From assembly GCA_021372355.1 (NCBI GenBank), contig JAJFUQ010000223.1, positions 1 to 49,758 of the forward strand: 49,758 bases of DNA, in the 5' to 3' direction. The position numbers were made by a program, and so were the translations under genes. Source of the stretch: Nocardiaceae bacterium. GTDB taxonomy: Bacteria > Actinomycetota > Actinomycetes > Mycobacteriales > Mycobacteriaceae. Below are positions 42,313-49,758 of the stretch, piece by piece. The first letter of the stretch is position 1; each line of letters opens with the position of its first letter. A model generated the notes under the pieces. The model searched no databases. It was not told the DNA's origin and saw only the letters and a program-made list of their open reading frames with translations.

Positions 42313-43207
42313 CCAACTTCCGCCGAGCCGCCTTCACAATCGGCTCGGCCGGGTCGAACAGCTCGAAGAGCTCGAGCAGACGAGTCCGAACGGCCGTCCG
42401 ATCGTCGCCGGCAAACCGCCGGACCGCATCGATAAGACGCTGGAACGCAGCTTCGGGCTCCTGGCGAAGCATCTCGATGTCCGCCGCCTTCAGCTGCGCC
42501 TCGACATCGTCGGGGTTCGCATTTGCCTGCACATAATCATCGGGCGTCAGGGATTCGGCCCGCTGTAGCAGACCGACCTGGCGCAGCGCCGCCTTGGCTT
42601 CGACGTTGTGCGGCTCCGACAGCAGAATCTTTTCGTAGGCAGCCTGCGCACCTGCGAGGTCACCCGAATCGAGCAGATTCTCCGCGGCGACGAAACGGGG
42701 GTCGGCCGGCATTTCGTCCTCGACGTCGCCGTCGCCACCATCGAGCTTGCCGGCAGTCGCCTGAAGCAGCGCCTCGATCCACTTGCGGACCTGCGTCTCC
42801 GACTGGACACCGGGAAGATCGGCGAGCGGTCGTCCACCGGCTACGGCGACAGTCGTGGGAATCGACTGGATGCCGAACACCTGGGCGATTCGCATGTTGG
42901 CGTCGACATCGACCCGCGCGAGCTGCCACTTGCCGTTGCCCTCCGCAGCGAGCGTGTCGAACAGCTGAACCAGCTGAACGCTCGCCGGGCTCCGCGTCGA
43001 ATACAGCGCGACGACAACGGGGATCTGCATCGACCGATTCAGAACCTCGACCTCGAAGTTCTCCTCGGTGACATCGACCGAAAACGCCGATGTCGACGCC
43101 GGAGCATCCGCAGTCTTGGCCGGTCGCTTCAAGGCCGACAGGTCGACAGCACCGGACATGGCAGCCGCCATCGCGGCGTTGGGCTTGCGAGCACCAGGAC
43201 GAGTCAC
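42296..43207 (-). CDS. CnoX-like thioredoxin/TPR co-chaperone
   Basis: 303 aa. A thioredoxin fold (about 42-145: VVVALYSTRSPASVQLV, IQSIPTTVAVAGG) is followed by tetratricopeptide repeats (about 168-300). The CxxC site is absent (TRSPAS), as is common in the CnoX/YbbN family, where the domain works as a holdase with DnaK/GroEL rather than a reductase. GTG 43207 is the start. It corresponds to Rv1324. Its end overlaps the MmpL gene end by 17 nt in convergent orientation. Confidence 0.88.
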   Translation of the reverse strand: MTRPGARKPNAAMAAAMSGAVDLSALKRPAKTADAPASTSAFSVDVTEENFEVEVLNRSMQIPVVVALYSTRSPASVQLVQLFDTLAAEGNGKWQLARVDVDANMRIAQVFGIQSIPTTVAVAGGRPLADLPGVQSETQVRKWIEALLQATAGKLDGGDGDVEDEMPADPRFVAAENLLDSGDLAGAQAAYEKILLSEPHNVEAKAALRQVGLLQRAESLTPDDYVQANANPDDVEAQLKAADIEMLRQEPEAAFQRLIDAVRRFAGDDRTAVRTRLLELFELFDPAEPIVKAARRKLATALY

Positions 43208-43219
43208 GTGCCTACTTTC

Positions 43220-43561
43220 TCATTCCTCGATTACGAGAGGCTGAACCGACAGTTCCCCAAGGTTTCCGGAACGAACCGTCCAGACCTCGAACACAACGGT
43301 CGCCAACGGCGGCACCGACGAGATCAGCGCCAGCAGCGTCACCCGCGGCGTCCACTGCAGGGCACGGGCAGCCGCGACTGTCACGAGCAGGAACAGGATG
43401 AATACGGCGCCATGGATCGGTCCGAAGACCTTGACGCCGATCTCGTTCCCGTTTTCGGGCAGGTATTTGAATGCCATCCCGATGAGGAGTCCCACCCAGG
43501 TGAGCGCCTCGAGGATCGCGACGAACCGAAACCGCTTCGCCGGGGTCGAAAGATCAAGCAC
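43220..43561 (-). CDS. DUF3817 small integral membrane protein
   Basis: 113 aa, three hydrophobic segments: FVAILEALTWVGLLIGMAF, VFGPIHGAVFILFLLVTVAA and LLALISSVPPLATVVFEV. The RFRFVAILEALTW start and GPIHG motif fit DUF3817. Function unknown. GTG 43561 lies inside the 3' end of the thiolase gene (8-nt overlap), so the two are coupled. Confidence 0.88.
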   Translation of the reverse strand: MLDLSTPAKRFRFVAILEALTWVGLLIGMAFKYLPENGNEIGVKVFGPIHGAVFILFLLVTVAAARALQWTPRVTLLALISSVPPLATVVFEVWTVRSGNLGELSVQPLVIEE

Positions 43562-44744
43562 GCGCCGGAACCTTGATGATCAGGGCGTCACCTTGGCCGC
43601 CGCCACCGCACAATGCGGCCGCACCCACGCCACCGCCACGGCGCTGCAGCTCGAGCGCGAGGTGGAGGGTGATGCGCGCGCCCGACATGCCGAGCGGGTG
43701 TCCGATGGCGATCGCGCCACCGTTGACGTTGACCTTCTCACCGTCCAGGCCGAGCGTGCGGGCCGACGACAGGCCGACCACCGCGAACGCCTCGTTGATC
43801 TCGACGACGTCGAGGTCGGACGGCGAGATGCCTTCCTTCTGGCAGGCCTTCGAGATAGCGTTCGCCGGCTGCGACTGCAGCGTCGAGTCCGGTCCTGCCA
43901 CCATGCCGTGCGCACCGATCTCGGCGATCCACTCGAGGCCGAGTTCTTCGGCCTTCGTTTTGCTCATAACGACGACGGCCGCAGCACCATCCGAGAGCTG
44001 CGAAGCGTTTCCGGCGGTCACAGTTCCGGTCTTGCTGAAGGCAGCGCGTAGCTTGCCGAGCGACTCCGCGGTCGCGTCGCCGCGAATGCCCTCATCCTCG
44101 GTCACGGTGATCGGCTCTCCACGACGCTGCGGAACCTCTACCGGAACGACCTCGTTGTCGAAGACGCCGTTCTTCCAGGCCGTCGCCGCCCGCTGGTGCG
44201 ACGCGGCGGCGAACTCGTCCTGGTCCTCGCGCGAGATCTTCTCGGTCTCGTTCGCATTGTCGGTGAGGCCACCCATGATGAGACCGGTGAAGTGGTCGTC
44301 GAGGGCGTCGTAGTTCATGTGGTCGACCATGGTGACGCTGCCGTACTTGTAGCCCTCACGGCTCTTGAGCAACAGATGCGGTGCCTGGGACATCGACTCC
44401 TGGCCACCGGCCACGATGACGTCATATTCTCCGGCGCGGATCAGCTGGTCGGCGAGAGCGATGGCGTTGATTCCGGACAGACACACCTTGTTGACGGTCA
44501 CCGACGGAGTCGACATCGGAATTCCGGCGTATGCCGCCGCCTGACGAGCCGGCATCTGGCCCGCACCAGCAGTCAGGACCTGGCCCATGATGACGTACTC
44601 GACCTGCTCGGGTGCGACGCCGCCCTTCTCGAGGGCCGCCTTGATCGCGAATCCACCGAGCTGAGCTCCGGTGAAGTCCTTCAGCCCACCCAGCAGCTTG
44701 CCCACGGGGGTGCGTGCCCCCGAAACGATGACCGATGTCGTCAC
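43554..44744 (-). CDS. fadA4: Acetyl-CoA C-acetyltransferase (thiolase)
   Basis: 396 aa biosynthetic-type thiolase that joins or cleaves acetyl units. Seen: nucleophilic Cys in VNKVCLSGINAI (near residue 90), GQESMSQAPH, NGGAIAIGHPLGMSG with the catalytic His, and the second Cys in ALCGGGGQGDALI. GTG 44744 has AGGAGG 7 nt upstream. It matches Rv1323 (fadA4) next to methylmalonyl-CoA epimerase. Divergent start 58 nt from the epimerase start. Confidence 0.95.
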   Translation of the reverse strand: MTTSVIVSGARTPVGKLLGGLKDFTGAQLGGFAIKAALEKGGVAPEQVEYVIMGQVLTAGAGQMPARQAAAYAGIPMSTPSVTVNKVCLSGINAIALADQLIRAGEYDVIVAGGQESMSQAPHLLLKSREGYKYGSVTMVDHMNYDALDDHFTGLIMGGLTDNANETEKISREDQDEFAAASHQRAATAWKNGVFDNEVVPVEVPQRRGEPITVTEDEGIRGDATAESLGKLRAAFSKTGTVTAGNASQLSDGAAAVVVMSKTKAEELGLEWIAEIGAHGMVAGPDSTLQSQPANAISKACQKEGISPSDLDVVEINEAFAVVGLSSARTLGLDGEKVNVNGGAIAIGHPLGMSGARITLHLALELQRRGGGVGAAALCGGGGQGDALIIKVPARA

Positions 44745-44802
44745 GGTGTTCCTCCTGAAACCAGCTCGTCTCCTGTAACGAGGTTAGCGCTAGGGTCATT
44801 CC

Positions 44803-45264
44803 ATGAGTCATTCAGCACCGGAAGCTCTCACTTCGCACATCACCGCCATCGATCATGTCGGCATTGCAGTGGCAGACCTCGACCAGGCGATCGCCTGGTA
44901 CGCCGCAAACCTGGGCCTACAGGTCCAGCACCGGGAAACGAACGAAGCGCAGGGTGTCGAGGAAGCGATGGTCGGCGTTCCCGGCGCGCCCGCTGGTTCG
45001 ACCCTCATTCAGCTCCTCGCACCCCTGACCCCAGAGTCGACGATCGCCAAGTTCATCGACCGCAACGGCCCGGGAATGCAGCAGCTCGCCTACCGCGTTG
45101 CCGACCTCGACGCCGCCTCGGAGGACCTGCGCAGCAAGGGCATCCGACTGCTGTATGACGCACCGCGGTCCGGCACGGCGGGTTCGCGTATCAACTTCGT
45201 GCACCCCAAGGACGCCGGCGGAATCCTCGTCGAGCTCGTCGAGCCTGGTCAGAGCGATCACTAA
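44803..45264 (+). CDS. mce: Methylmalonyl-CoA epimerase
   Basis: 153 aa, VOC/glyoxalase fold. It interconverts (R)- and (S)-methylmalonyl-CoA in propionate metabolism and in supply of methyl-branched lipid precursors. IDHVGIAVADLDQAIAWY with the metal His opens the domain; QQLAYRVADLDAASEDL and FVHPKDAGGILVELVEP hold the second His and the Glu ligand. ATG 44803. Matches Rv1322A beside fadA4. Confidence 0.94.
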   Translation: MSHSAPEALTSHITAIDHVGIAVADLDQAIAWYAANLGLQVQHRETNEAQGVEEAMVGVPGAPAGSTLIQLLAPLTPESTIAKFIDRNGPGMQQLAYRVADLDAASEDLRSKGIRLLYDAPRSGTAGSRINFVHPKDAGGILVELVEPGQSDH

Positions 45265-45315
45265 CTGCAATCTTTTCGCCTGAACTGTCCGATTGAACGG
45301 CTGTACGTTGTGGAC

Positions 45316-46050
45316 ATGGGCGACGATCATCAGTTTTCGACGGTCCGCCGCGGGCTCCATCCGGGCGAGGTGAAAGCCCACCTCGCCCGGCTCAACGATG
45401 ACCTGCAGATGACGGCGGACGACCGCGACTCGGCCGCAGCGCAAGCGCGCTCGTTGGCGAAGCAACTCGATGCGGCGCGCACCGAGATCGAAGATCTCCA
45501 TCGCGAGATAGATCGGCTGGCCACTGCGCCAACCTCGACGCAAGGCATGAGCGACCGGCTCACTCGGATGCTTCGTCTCGCCGAGGACGAGGCCGAGGAG
45601 ATTCGTGCGACAGCTCATTCCGACGCTGCCGAGAAGCTCGCGATCGCCGAGCAGAACGCCGAAGCAGTTCGTGAGGAAGCTCACCGGCTCGCGATCGAGA
45701 CGAAGGAACGCCTCACCGCCGCACAGACCGAGGCGGACGAGATCATCGCCGCCGCGCATGCCGAGGCGGCCCGGATCTCCGTCGAGGCCGAGCATCAGCG
45801 AAAGTCCGAGCAGCACGACTTCGAAACGACGATGCGCGCGCGCCGCGCGAAGCTCACCGCGGAACTCGACAAGCTCGAGCGCACCACCCGCGAAAACACG
45901 CAGCAGCAGCTGGCCCAAGCGCGCGAGACCGCCGAGAACCTGCGTGTGGTCCGGGCGAACATCCTCAATCAATTGATGGGCATTCGCGAACAGCTCGATG
46001 AGGTGCCGGAACGACTTTCCGCCATCGAGGACGAAAAGCTCATCGATTAA
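45316..46050 (+). CDS. DivIVA-like long coiled-coil protein
   Basis: 244 aa. The N-terminus (HQFSTVRRGLHPGEVKAHLARL) resembles the DivIVA/Wag31-type start, and almost everything after it is a continuous Ala/Glu/Arg coiled coil (residues about 20-240), so it should be a rod-like oligomer in the cytoplasm. DivIVA-like proteins mark poles or scaffold cell envelope growth; this one is not Wag31 itself, which lies beside ftsZ. ATG 45316 or GTG 45310 may start it. It ends 4 nt into the convergent zinc-ribbon gene. Confidence 0.7.
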   Translation: MGDDHQFSTVRRGLHPGEVKAHLARLNDDLQMTADDRDSAAAQARSLAKQLDAARTEIEDLHREIDRLATAPTSTQGMSDRLTRMLRLAEDEAEEIRATAHSDAAEKLAIAEQNAEAVREEAHRLAIETKERLTAAQTEADEIIAAAHAEAARISVEAEHQRKSEQHDFETTMRARRAKLTAELDKLERTTRENTQQQLAQARETAENLRVVRANILNQLMGIREQLDEVPERLSAIEDEKLID

Positions 46051-46328
46051 CGGGTCGGCCGACGCGTCATCCGTGAATTCCAGCAACTCGTGTGCCAATG
46101 CCGGCGCTCGTCCGCACCGTGGAACCCGTCGTTCCGCCACACCACGACGTGCGCGGTACCCGGCCGGATCTCATGGTCGCAACCCGGGCAGCGATACGTC
46201 TTCACCGCACGGCCACCGGGGACATCGCGCACCAGATAGTCGCCTCCCGGTCCGGCCTGAACCCGCTGCGCCGACGCCGATGCCAGCGGCCGCGCCGACG
46301 CCGGCGTACGAGAATTCTTTCGGGGCAC
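46047..46328 (-). CDS. Small zinc-ribbon-like protein of the nucS neighbourhood
   Basis: 93 aa from GTG 46328 (PRKNSRTPASARPL...). A basic, Arg/Ala-rich N-terminus precedes YRCPGCDHEIRPGTAHVVVW and HWHTSCW, which supply CxxC plus His/Cys ligands for a metal. The upstream extension of the frame is rejected because it overlaps the regulatory space of nucS and lacks coding character. Homologues sit next to nucS in mycolata. Function unknown; a nucleic-acid or protein-binding zinc knuckle is likely. Confidence 0.8.
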   Translation of the reverse strand: MPRKNSRTPASARPLASASAQRVQAGPGGDYLVRDVPGGRAVKTYRCPGCDHEIRPGTAHVVVWRNDGFHGADERRHWHTSCWNSRMTRRPTR

Positions 46329-46365
46329 GGTGCAAGCGTATTTCAGGCGTCCGAAATCCGATTGC

Positions 46366-47037
46366 CTAGAACAGCCGGAACTCGTCGTTGACGGTTCCCT
46401 TGAGCGCGTCGTAATCAAGTGTGAGACAGCGGATTCCGCGGTCATTGGCGAGCGTCTTGGCCTGCGGCTTGATCTGCTGTGCGGCGAACACCCCGGAGAC
46501 CGGAGCCAGCAATGGATCGCGGTTGAGAAGCTCGAGGTAACGCGTCAGCTGTTCGACGCCGTCGATCTCGCCACGACGCTTGATCTCGACAGCGACGGTG
46601 GATCCGTCCGCATCGCGGCACAGGATGTCGACCGGACCGATGGCCGTCGGGTATTCCCGACGCACGAGCGTGTACCCGTCGCCGAGGGTCTGGATGTGCA
46701 CCGCCAGTAGTTCTTGAAGGTGGGCTTCGACGCCGTCCTTCTGCAGACCTGGGTCGATGCCGAGTTCGTGGCTGGTGTCGTGCAGGACTTCCTCGATGTG
46801 AATCCGCAGTTCTTCACCAGCTTTGTTGGTGACCACCCAGAGGATCTCGCCGTTCTCAGACTTGTCGGTGACCCAGCACGGCGGCGACATCCAGTTCAAC
46901 GGCTTGTACGAACCGCCGTCGGAGTGAACGAGCACCGACCCGTCGGCCTTCATCACGAGCAAGCGCTTCGCTTTCGGGAGGAATGCCGTCAATCGGCCGG
47001 CATATTCGACTTCGCACACAGCAACGACAAGACGCAC
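46366..47037 (-). CDS. nucS: Endonuclease NucS (non-canonical mismatch repair)
   Basis: 223 aa. NucS/EndoMS cuts both strands at mismatches and replaces MutS/MutL in actinobacteria. The N-terminal binding domain starts MRLVVAVCEVEYAGRLTAFLP. The C-terminal nuclease domain has the PD-(D/E)xK core: GPVDILCRD, then VAVEIKRRGEIDGVEQLTRY. GTG 47037 is the start. The C-terminus DEFRLF resembles the short clamp-binding tail. It matches Rv1321. Confidence 0.95.
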   Translation of the reverse strand: MRLVVAVCEVEYAGRLTAFLPKAKRLLVMKADGSVLVHSDGGSYKPLNWMSPPCWVTDKSENGEILWVVTNKAGEELRIHIEEVLHDTSHELGIDPGLQKDGVEAHLQELLAVHIQTLGDGYTLVRREYPTAIGPVDILCRDADGSTVAVEIKRRGEIDGVEQLTRYLELLNRDPLLAPVSGVFAAQQIKPQAKTLANDRGIRCLTLDYDALKGTVNDEFRLF

Positions 47038-47096
47038 GCGCCCAAACTTAGCGCCCCTGTCGGGCTGGAGTGAAGCCGGTGCAGCACAATACGGCG

Positions 47097-48653
47097 GTGA
47101 CTAACTGGGTGACCCGTCATCGGCCGGCTTTGGTGCTCGCCGCGGTGCTGTTCGCGGCTGCCGCGTGTTCGCACGACAGCGCACCCTCCGGGCACCCGAC
47201 GGTCACCACATCGCCGGTCGCCCAGTTGCCCGAGGGCACTCCGGGCTGGGAGATCCATAACCCGGGCCCCGAGCACGCGATCGAAGGCTTCACCGACCAC
47301 ATCAGCGCACTGCCCGGCGACAAGGTTCGCATGTACGTGTCGACGACCGCAGGCACGTATCAGGTCCGCGCGTTCCGCATGGGCCACTACTCCAAGTCCG
47401 AGGCACAACAGGTCTGGATTTCGGACAAGCTTCCGGGAAAGCGCCAACCTGAACCGGTCGTCCAGGCGCCGACGAACACGGTCACCGCTCCATGGGAGCC
47501 GTCGCTCACCCTCGACACCAAGGGATGGCAGCCGGGTGACTACCTTCTGCGCCTCGAGGCCGACGGCGGCGCCATGCAGTACGTCCCGCTCACCGTTCGG
47601 ACCTCGTCCAACAAGGGCAAGATCGTCATCATCAACGCCGTGACCACATGGCAGGCCTACAACGCATGGGGTGGCTACAGCCTGTACCACGGTCCTTCCG
47701 GCGGGTCGGCCGACCGCGCCCGCGCCGTCAGCTTCGATCGTCCGTATCAGGCAAAGGCTATGAACGGAGCCGGAGACTTCCTCTTCTTCGAGCTGCCGTT
47801 CGTCCTGTTCGCGGAGCGCTCGGGGCACGACCTCGGATATGCGACGGATGCGGACCTCGAAGCCGACCCACACATTCTCGATGGTGCCGCCGCGGTGATC
47901 ACGCTCAGCCACGATGAGTACTGGTCACCGAAGATGCGGAACGCGTTTGTCCGGGCCCGGGACAAGGGCACGAATCTCGCCTTCCTCGGCGGCAACGACG
48001 CTTACCGGCACATACGTTTCGACAAAACCCGGCTGGGGCCAAACCGCCTCGAGATCAACTACAAGTCGTTCGAGGAGGACCCGATCAGCGGGACTCATCC
48101 TGACCTCGCGACCCAGGAATGGCGTTACGCGCCGAACTCGAAGCCTGAGAGCGCAATCCTCGGGAACTACTACCACTGCAATCCGGTGACGGCCGACCTG
48201 GTCGCCGTCAACACCACGAATTGGCTCACCAAGGGCCTGGTCACGGCCGGCCAGCACCTACCGCGAATGGTCGGCGACGAGTACAACACCGTCGATCTCG
48301 CCGTACCGACGCCCCGACCCCTCGAAGTCCTCTTCCACTCTCCGCTCACGTGTCGGGGCCAGAGCGACTTCGCCGACGTCACCTATTACACGACTGCGAG
48401 CGGAGCCGGCGTCTTCGCGGCGGGCACCGAGTACTGGGTGTGCGGTATCGATCCGTGGTGCAAACGCGCCAATTCGCCGGAGGACACCACACGGCGAATC
48501 ATGCAGGCAATTACCACGCGGCTCCTCGACGCGTACGCAAAGGGTCCCGCCGGGCGGACGCATCCCGCTCAGGACAACCTGGTGCAAGTCGGCGTCCCGG
48601 GCGCCGCCGACTATCCCAACCCGAATACCCCGAGTGCAATCGTCCCGGAGTAG
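47097..48653 (+). CDS. Lipoprotein with N,N-dimethylformamidase large-subunit-like domain
   Basis: 518 aa. GTG 47097 gives a normal lipoprotein signal peptide (TRHRPALVLAAVLFAAAAC, Cys24); GTG 47070 would also be in frame. The rest (YHGPSGGSADRARAVSFDRPY, LITLSHDEYWSPKMR-type segment, FLGGNDAYRHIRFD) matches the C-terminal domain of N,N-dimethylformamidase beta subunits, a Rossmann-like fold used by several secreted actinobacterial proteins of unknown substrate. It is therefore an extracytoplasmic protein, not proven to act on DMF. No operon partner; the stop is 6 nt from the convergent lipid kinase. Confidence 0.78.
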   Translation: MTNWVTRHRPALVLAAVLFAAAACSHDSAPSGHPTVTTSPVAQLPEGTPGWEIHNPGPEHAIEGFTDHISALPGDKVRMYVSTTAGTYQVRAFRMGHYSKSEAQQVWISDKLPGKRQPEPVVQAPTNTVTAPWEPSLTLDTKGWQPGDYLLRLEADGGAMQYVPLTVRTSSNKGKIVIINAVTTWQAYNAWGGYSLYHGPSGGSADRARAVSFDRPYQAKAMNGAGDFLFFELPFVLFAERSGHDLGYATDADLEADPHILDGAAAVITLSHDEYWSPKMRNAFVRARDKGTNLAFLGGNDAYRHIRFDKTRLGPNRLEINYKSFEEDPISGTHPDLATQEWRYAPNSKPESAILGNYYHCNPVTADLVAVNTTNWLTKGLVTAGQHLPRMVGDEYNTVDLAVPTPRPLEVLFHSPLTCRGQSDFADVTYYTTASGAGVFAAGTEYWVCGIDPWCKRANSPEDTTRRIMQAITTRLLDAYAKGPAGRTHPAQDNLVQVGVPGAADYPNPNTPSAIVPE

Positions 48654-48659
48654 GCACGG

Positions 48660-49577
48660 CTAATTGGGGACGAGGATATTCACCGCGTCCGGCTCGGTCG
48701 AGATCGTCACGTCGAGGAAGTCACCGACATAGTCCCCGTCTACTTGGACGGGGAACTCCCGGTCACCCTTTACGCGCAGCAGCCGCACATGTTCGGTTTC
48801 TCGGACGTGGCGGTGGCTCACGGCGCCCAGTCGCTCGATGAACACCCGAGTGAGCAGCGAGGGGACGTTGTAGGTCGACAGCTCCGTCATGGCGACGACC
48901 GCTAGATCGGGGTCAGTCAGCGATGCCGACTTCGCCAACGTCACCGACTGACCGCGGAAGTAGCTGAACGGGTGGCTGTTCTGCGCGACGACGGTGATCC
49001 CCGAATCCCCCACTTCGTCCGCTTGATACGACAACTCCACCGGGTTCTGCCAATACTCACGAAAGTATCCATAAACGGCCGAGCCAGTGAAGTAGAGCGC
49101 ACCCAGTCGACGCTTCCAATCGGGATGAGCGTCCACGAGGCGGGCAACGGACGCGTCGAGTCCGCACCCACAGGCAAACACGAAACGGCGGCCGTTCATG
49201 GCCCCCAGAGTCATTCGCTGCGGATGAGCGTCGTTACGCATGGCCTGGATGGCACGGACCGGATCATTGGCGTATCCGAGCGATCGGGCAACGACGTTCG
49301 TGGAACCAGCCGGAACAGGGGCGACCACGACATCACTGTTCCCCACGCCATTGACGACTTCGTTGAAGGTGCCGTCGCCGCCAAGTGCGAGAATCGTCCG
49401 ATATCCCTGTTCGACTGCGTTGGCCGCCAGGTCGATCGCATGGCCCTTGGCTTCCGTATAGGCGATATCCACCCAGGATTGGCCAGCGACCGCCGCGATA
49501 ACCCTGTCGATCACCGGACGCCGAGCTTTGGTCGCATGCGGATTAGCGATGAGCAACGCCGGCGACTCGAAGGGCAT
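48660..49577 (-). CDS. Diacylglycerol kinase-family lipid kinase
   Basis: 305 aa. ALGGDGTFNEVVNGVG is the DAGK catalytic-domain glycine-rich motif; PVPAGSTNVVARSLG and the C-terminal beta-sandwich QVDGDYVGDF also fit. Such kinases phosphorylate diacylglycerol, long-chain bases or similar lipids and are linked to phosphatidylinositol mannoside supply in mycobacteria (Rv2252). ATG 49577 is chosen over a TTG at 49583. Divergent from nothing; it lies downstream of the rRNA operon terminator, about 60 nt away. Confidence 0.9.
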   Translation of the reverse strand: MPFESPALLIANPHATKARRPVIDRVIAAVAGQSWVDIAYTEAKGHAIDLAANAVEQGYRTILALGGDGTFNEVVNGVGNSDVVVAPVPAGSTNVVARSLGYANDPVRAIQAMRNDAHPQRMTLGAMNGRRFVFACGCGLDASVARLVDAHPDWKRRLGALYFTGSAVYGYFREYWQNPVELSYQADEVGDSGITVVAQNSHPFSYFRGQSVTLAKSASLTDPDLAVVAMTELSTYNVPSLLTRVFIERLGAVSHRHVRETEHVRLLRVKGDREFPVQVDGDYVGDFLDVTISTEPDAVNILVPN

Positions 49578-49635
49578 ACGCAAAAAGGCTACAGAGAAGG
49601 CCTGATTCGGACGTCGAATCGGTTTGGATATGCCA

Positions 49636-49665
49636 AAAGAGGGGCCCTGGTGGGGGCCCCTCTTT
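49636..49665 (-). terminator. Terminator of the rRNA operon
   Basis: AAAGAGGGGCCC (49636-49647) and GGGCCCCTCTTT (49654-49665), a perfect 12-bp stem with a 6-nt loop. On the minus strand it follows the 5S gene and is followed by TTTTGG. Confidence 0.88.
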
Positions 49666-49673
49666 GGAAAGGG

Positions 49674-49758
49674 TGTCCGGCGGTGTCCTACTCTCCCACA
49701 CCATGTCTAGTGCAGTACCATCGGCGCAGTGAGGCTTAGCTTCCGGGTTCGGGATGGG
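49674..49758 (-). rRNA. 5S ribosomal RNA, 3' part, running off the window
   Basis: The minus strand reads CCCATCCCGAACCCGGAAGC, then GTGGGAGAGTAGGACACCGC, both universally conserved 5S segments. About 85 nt of some 117 are present; the 5' part is outside the window. The end near 49674 is estimated from related genes. Confidence 0.93.

Noticed and set aside
42296..43207. Loss of the thioredoxin CxxC as a sign of a dead gene
   Set aside because: CnoX/YbbN family proteins commonly lack this motif and act as chaperones; the reading frame is intact.
1..49758. CRISPR arrays, insertion sequences, phage integrase or attachment sites
   Set aside because: None seen: no spaced direct repeats, no transposase or integrase motifs, and no tRNA 3'-end duplication near the tRNA-Gln.

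Overview
The window comes from a mycolata-type actinobacterium (order Mycobacteriales/Corynebacteriales; the genus cannot be fixed from sequence alone). The evidence is the gene set: ergothioneine methyltransferase EgtD, NucS, GlgE, Rpf proteins, an EspG/PPE/DUF3558 trio and an MmpL transporter. GTG starts are frequent, G+C is about 62-66% over most of the window, and genes are tightly packed. It looks like a contig: it opens inside a tRNA-Gln gene and closes inside a 5S rRNA gene, both natural assembly break points.

Left half (1-23.5 kb): the core order glmU - prs - ... - rplY - pth ... ABC-F - ispE - ksgA - rpf corresponds, as remembered, to M. tuberculosis Rv1018c-Rv1009. Inserted among these are DUF2461, egtD, an EgtE-like PLP enzyme, prfC, a SnoaL-like protein, a membrane/signal-peptidase pair, two paralogous double-domain universal stress proteins, a DUF445-like/DUF4393 pair, a SAM methyltransferase and a molybdopterin oxidoreductase. 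The first three quarters of glmU differ sharply in G+C and codon use from everything downstream.

Middle (23.8-32.8 kb): glucan metabolism, with glgP on the minus strand and glgE-glgB on the plus strand. An orphan ESX-type module (DUF3558 lipoprotein, PPE-like protein, EspG-like chaperone) lies between them and runs into glgP. glgB carries an in-frame TAG codon at 31021.

Lipid cluster (32.9-42.3 kb): the most interesting part. One plus-strand operon encodes a free-standing acyl carrier protein, a fatty acyl-AMP ligase, a 1391-residue polyketide synthase (KS-AT-ACP fused to a PLP-dependent alpha-oxoamine synthase) and an MmpL transporter with a C-terminal FHA domain. The inferred route is acyl activation, loading on the ACP, one malonyl extension without reduction, and release by decarboxylative condensation with an amino acid. 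This would give a long-chain 2-amino-3,5-dione that could cyclise to an alkyl hydroxypyrrole, followed by export. The MmpL gene also has an in-frame TAG, at 39943, again where a GAG (Glu) codon is expected.

Right end (42.3-49.8 kb): CnoX-like thioredoxin/TPR protein, DUF3817, acetyl-CoA acetyltransferase, methylmalonyl-CoA epimerase, a coiled-coil protein, a zinc-ribbon protein and NucS. With glgB/glgE/glgP these match the Rv1321-Rv1328 neighbourhood. A dimethylformamidase-like lipoprotein, a lipid kinase, a terminator and a minus-strand 5S rRNA follow. Regulatory sites worth attention are a CRP/GlxR-type palindrome and structured leader at the second rpf gene, a long hairpin before the rpf-ksgA-ispE operon, a leader hairpin before the lipid cluster, and a Shine-Dalgarno-masking leader before rplY.
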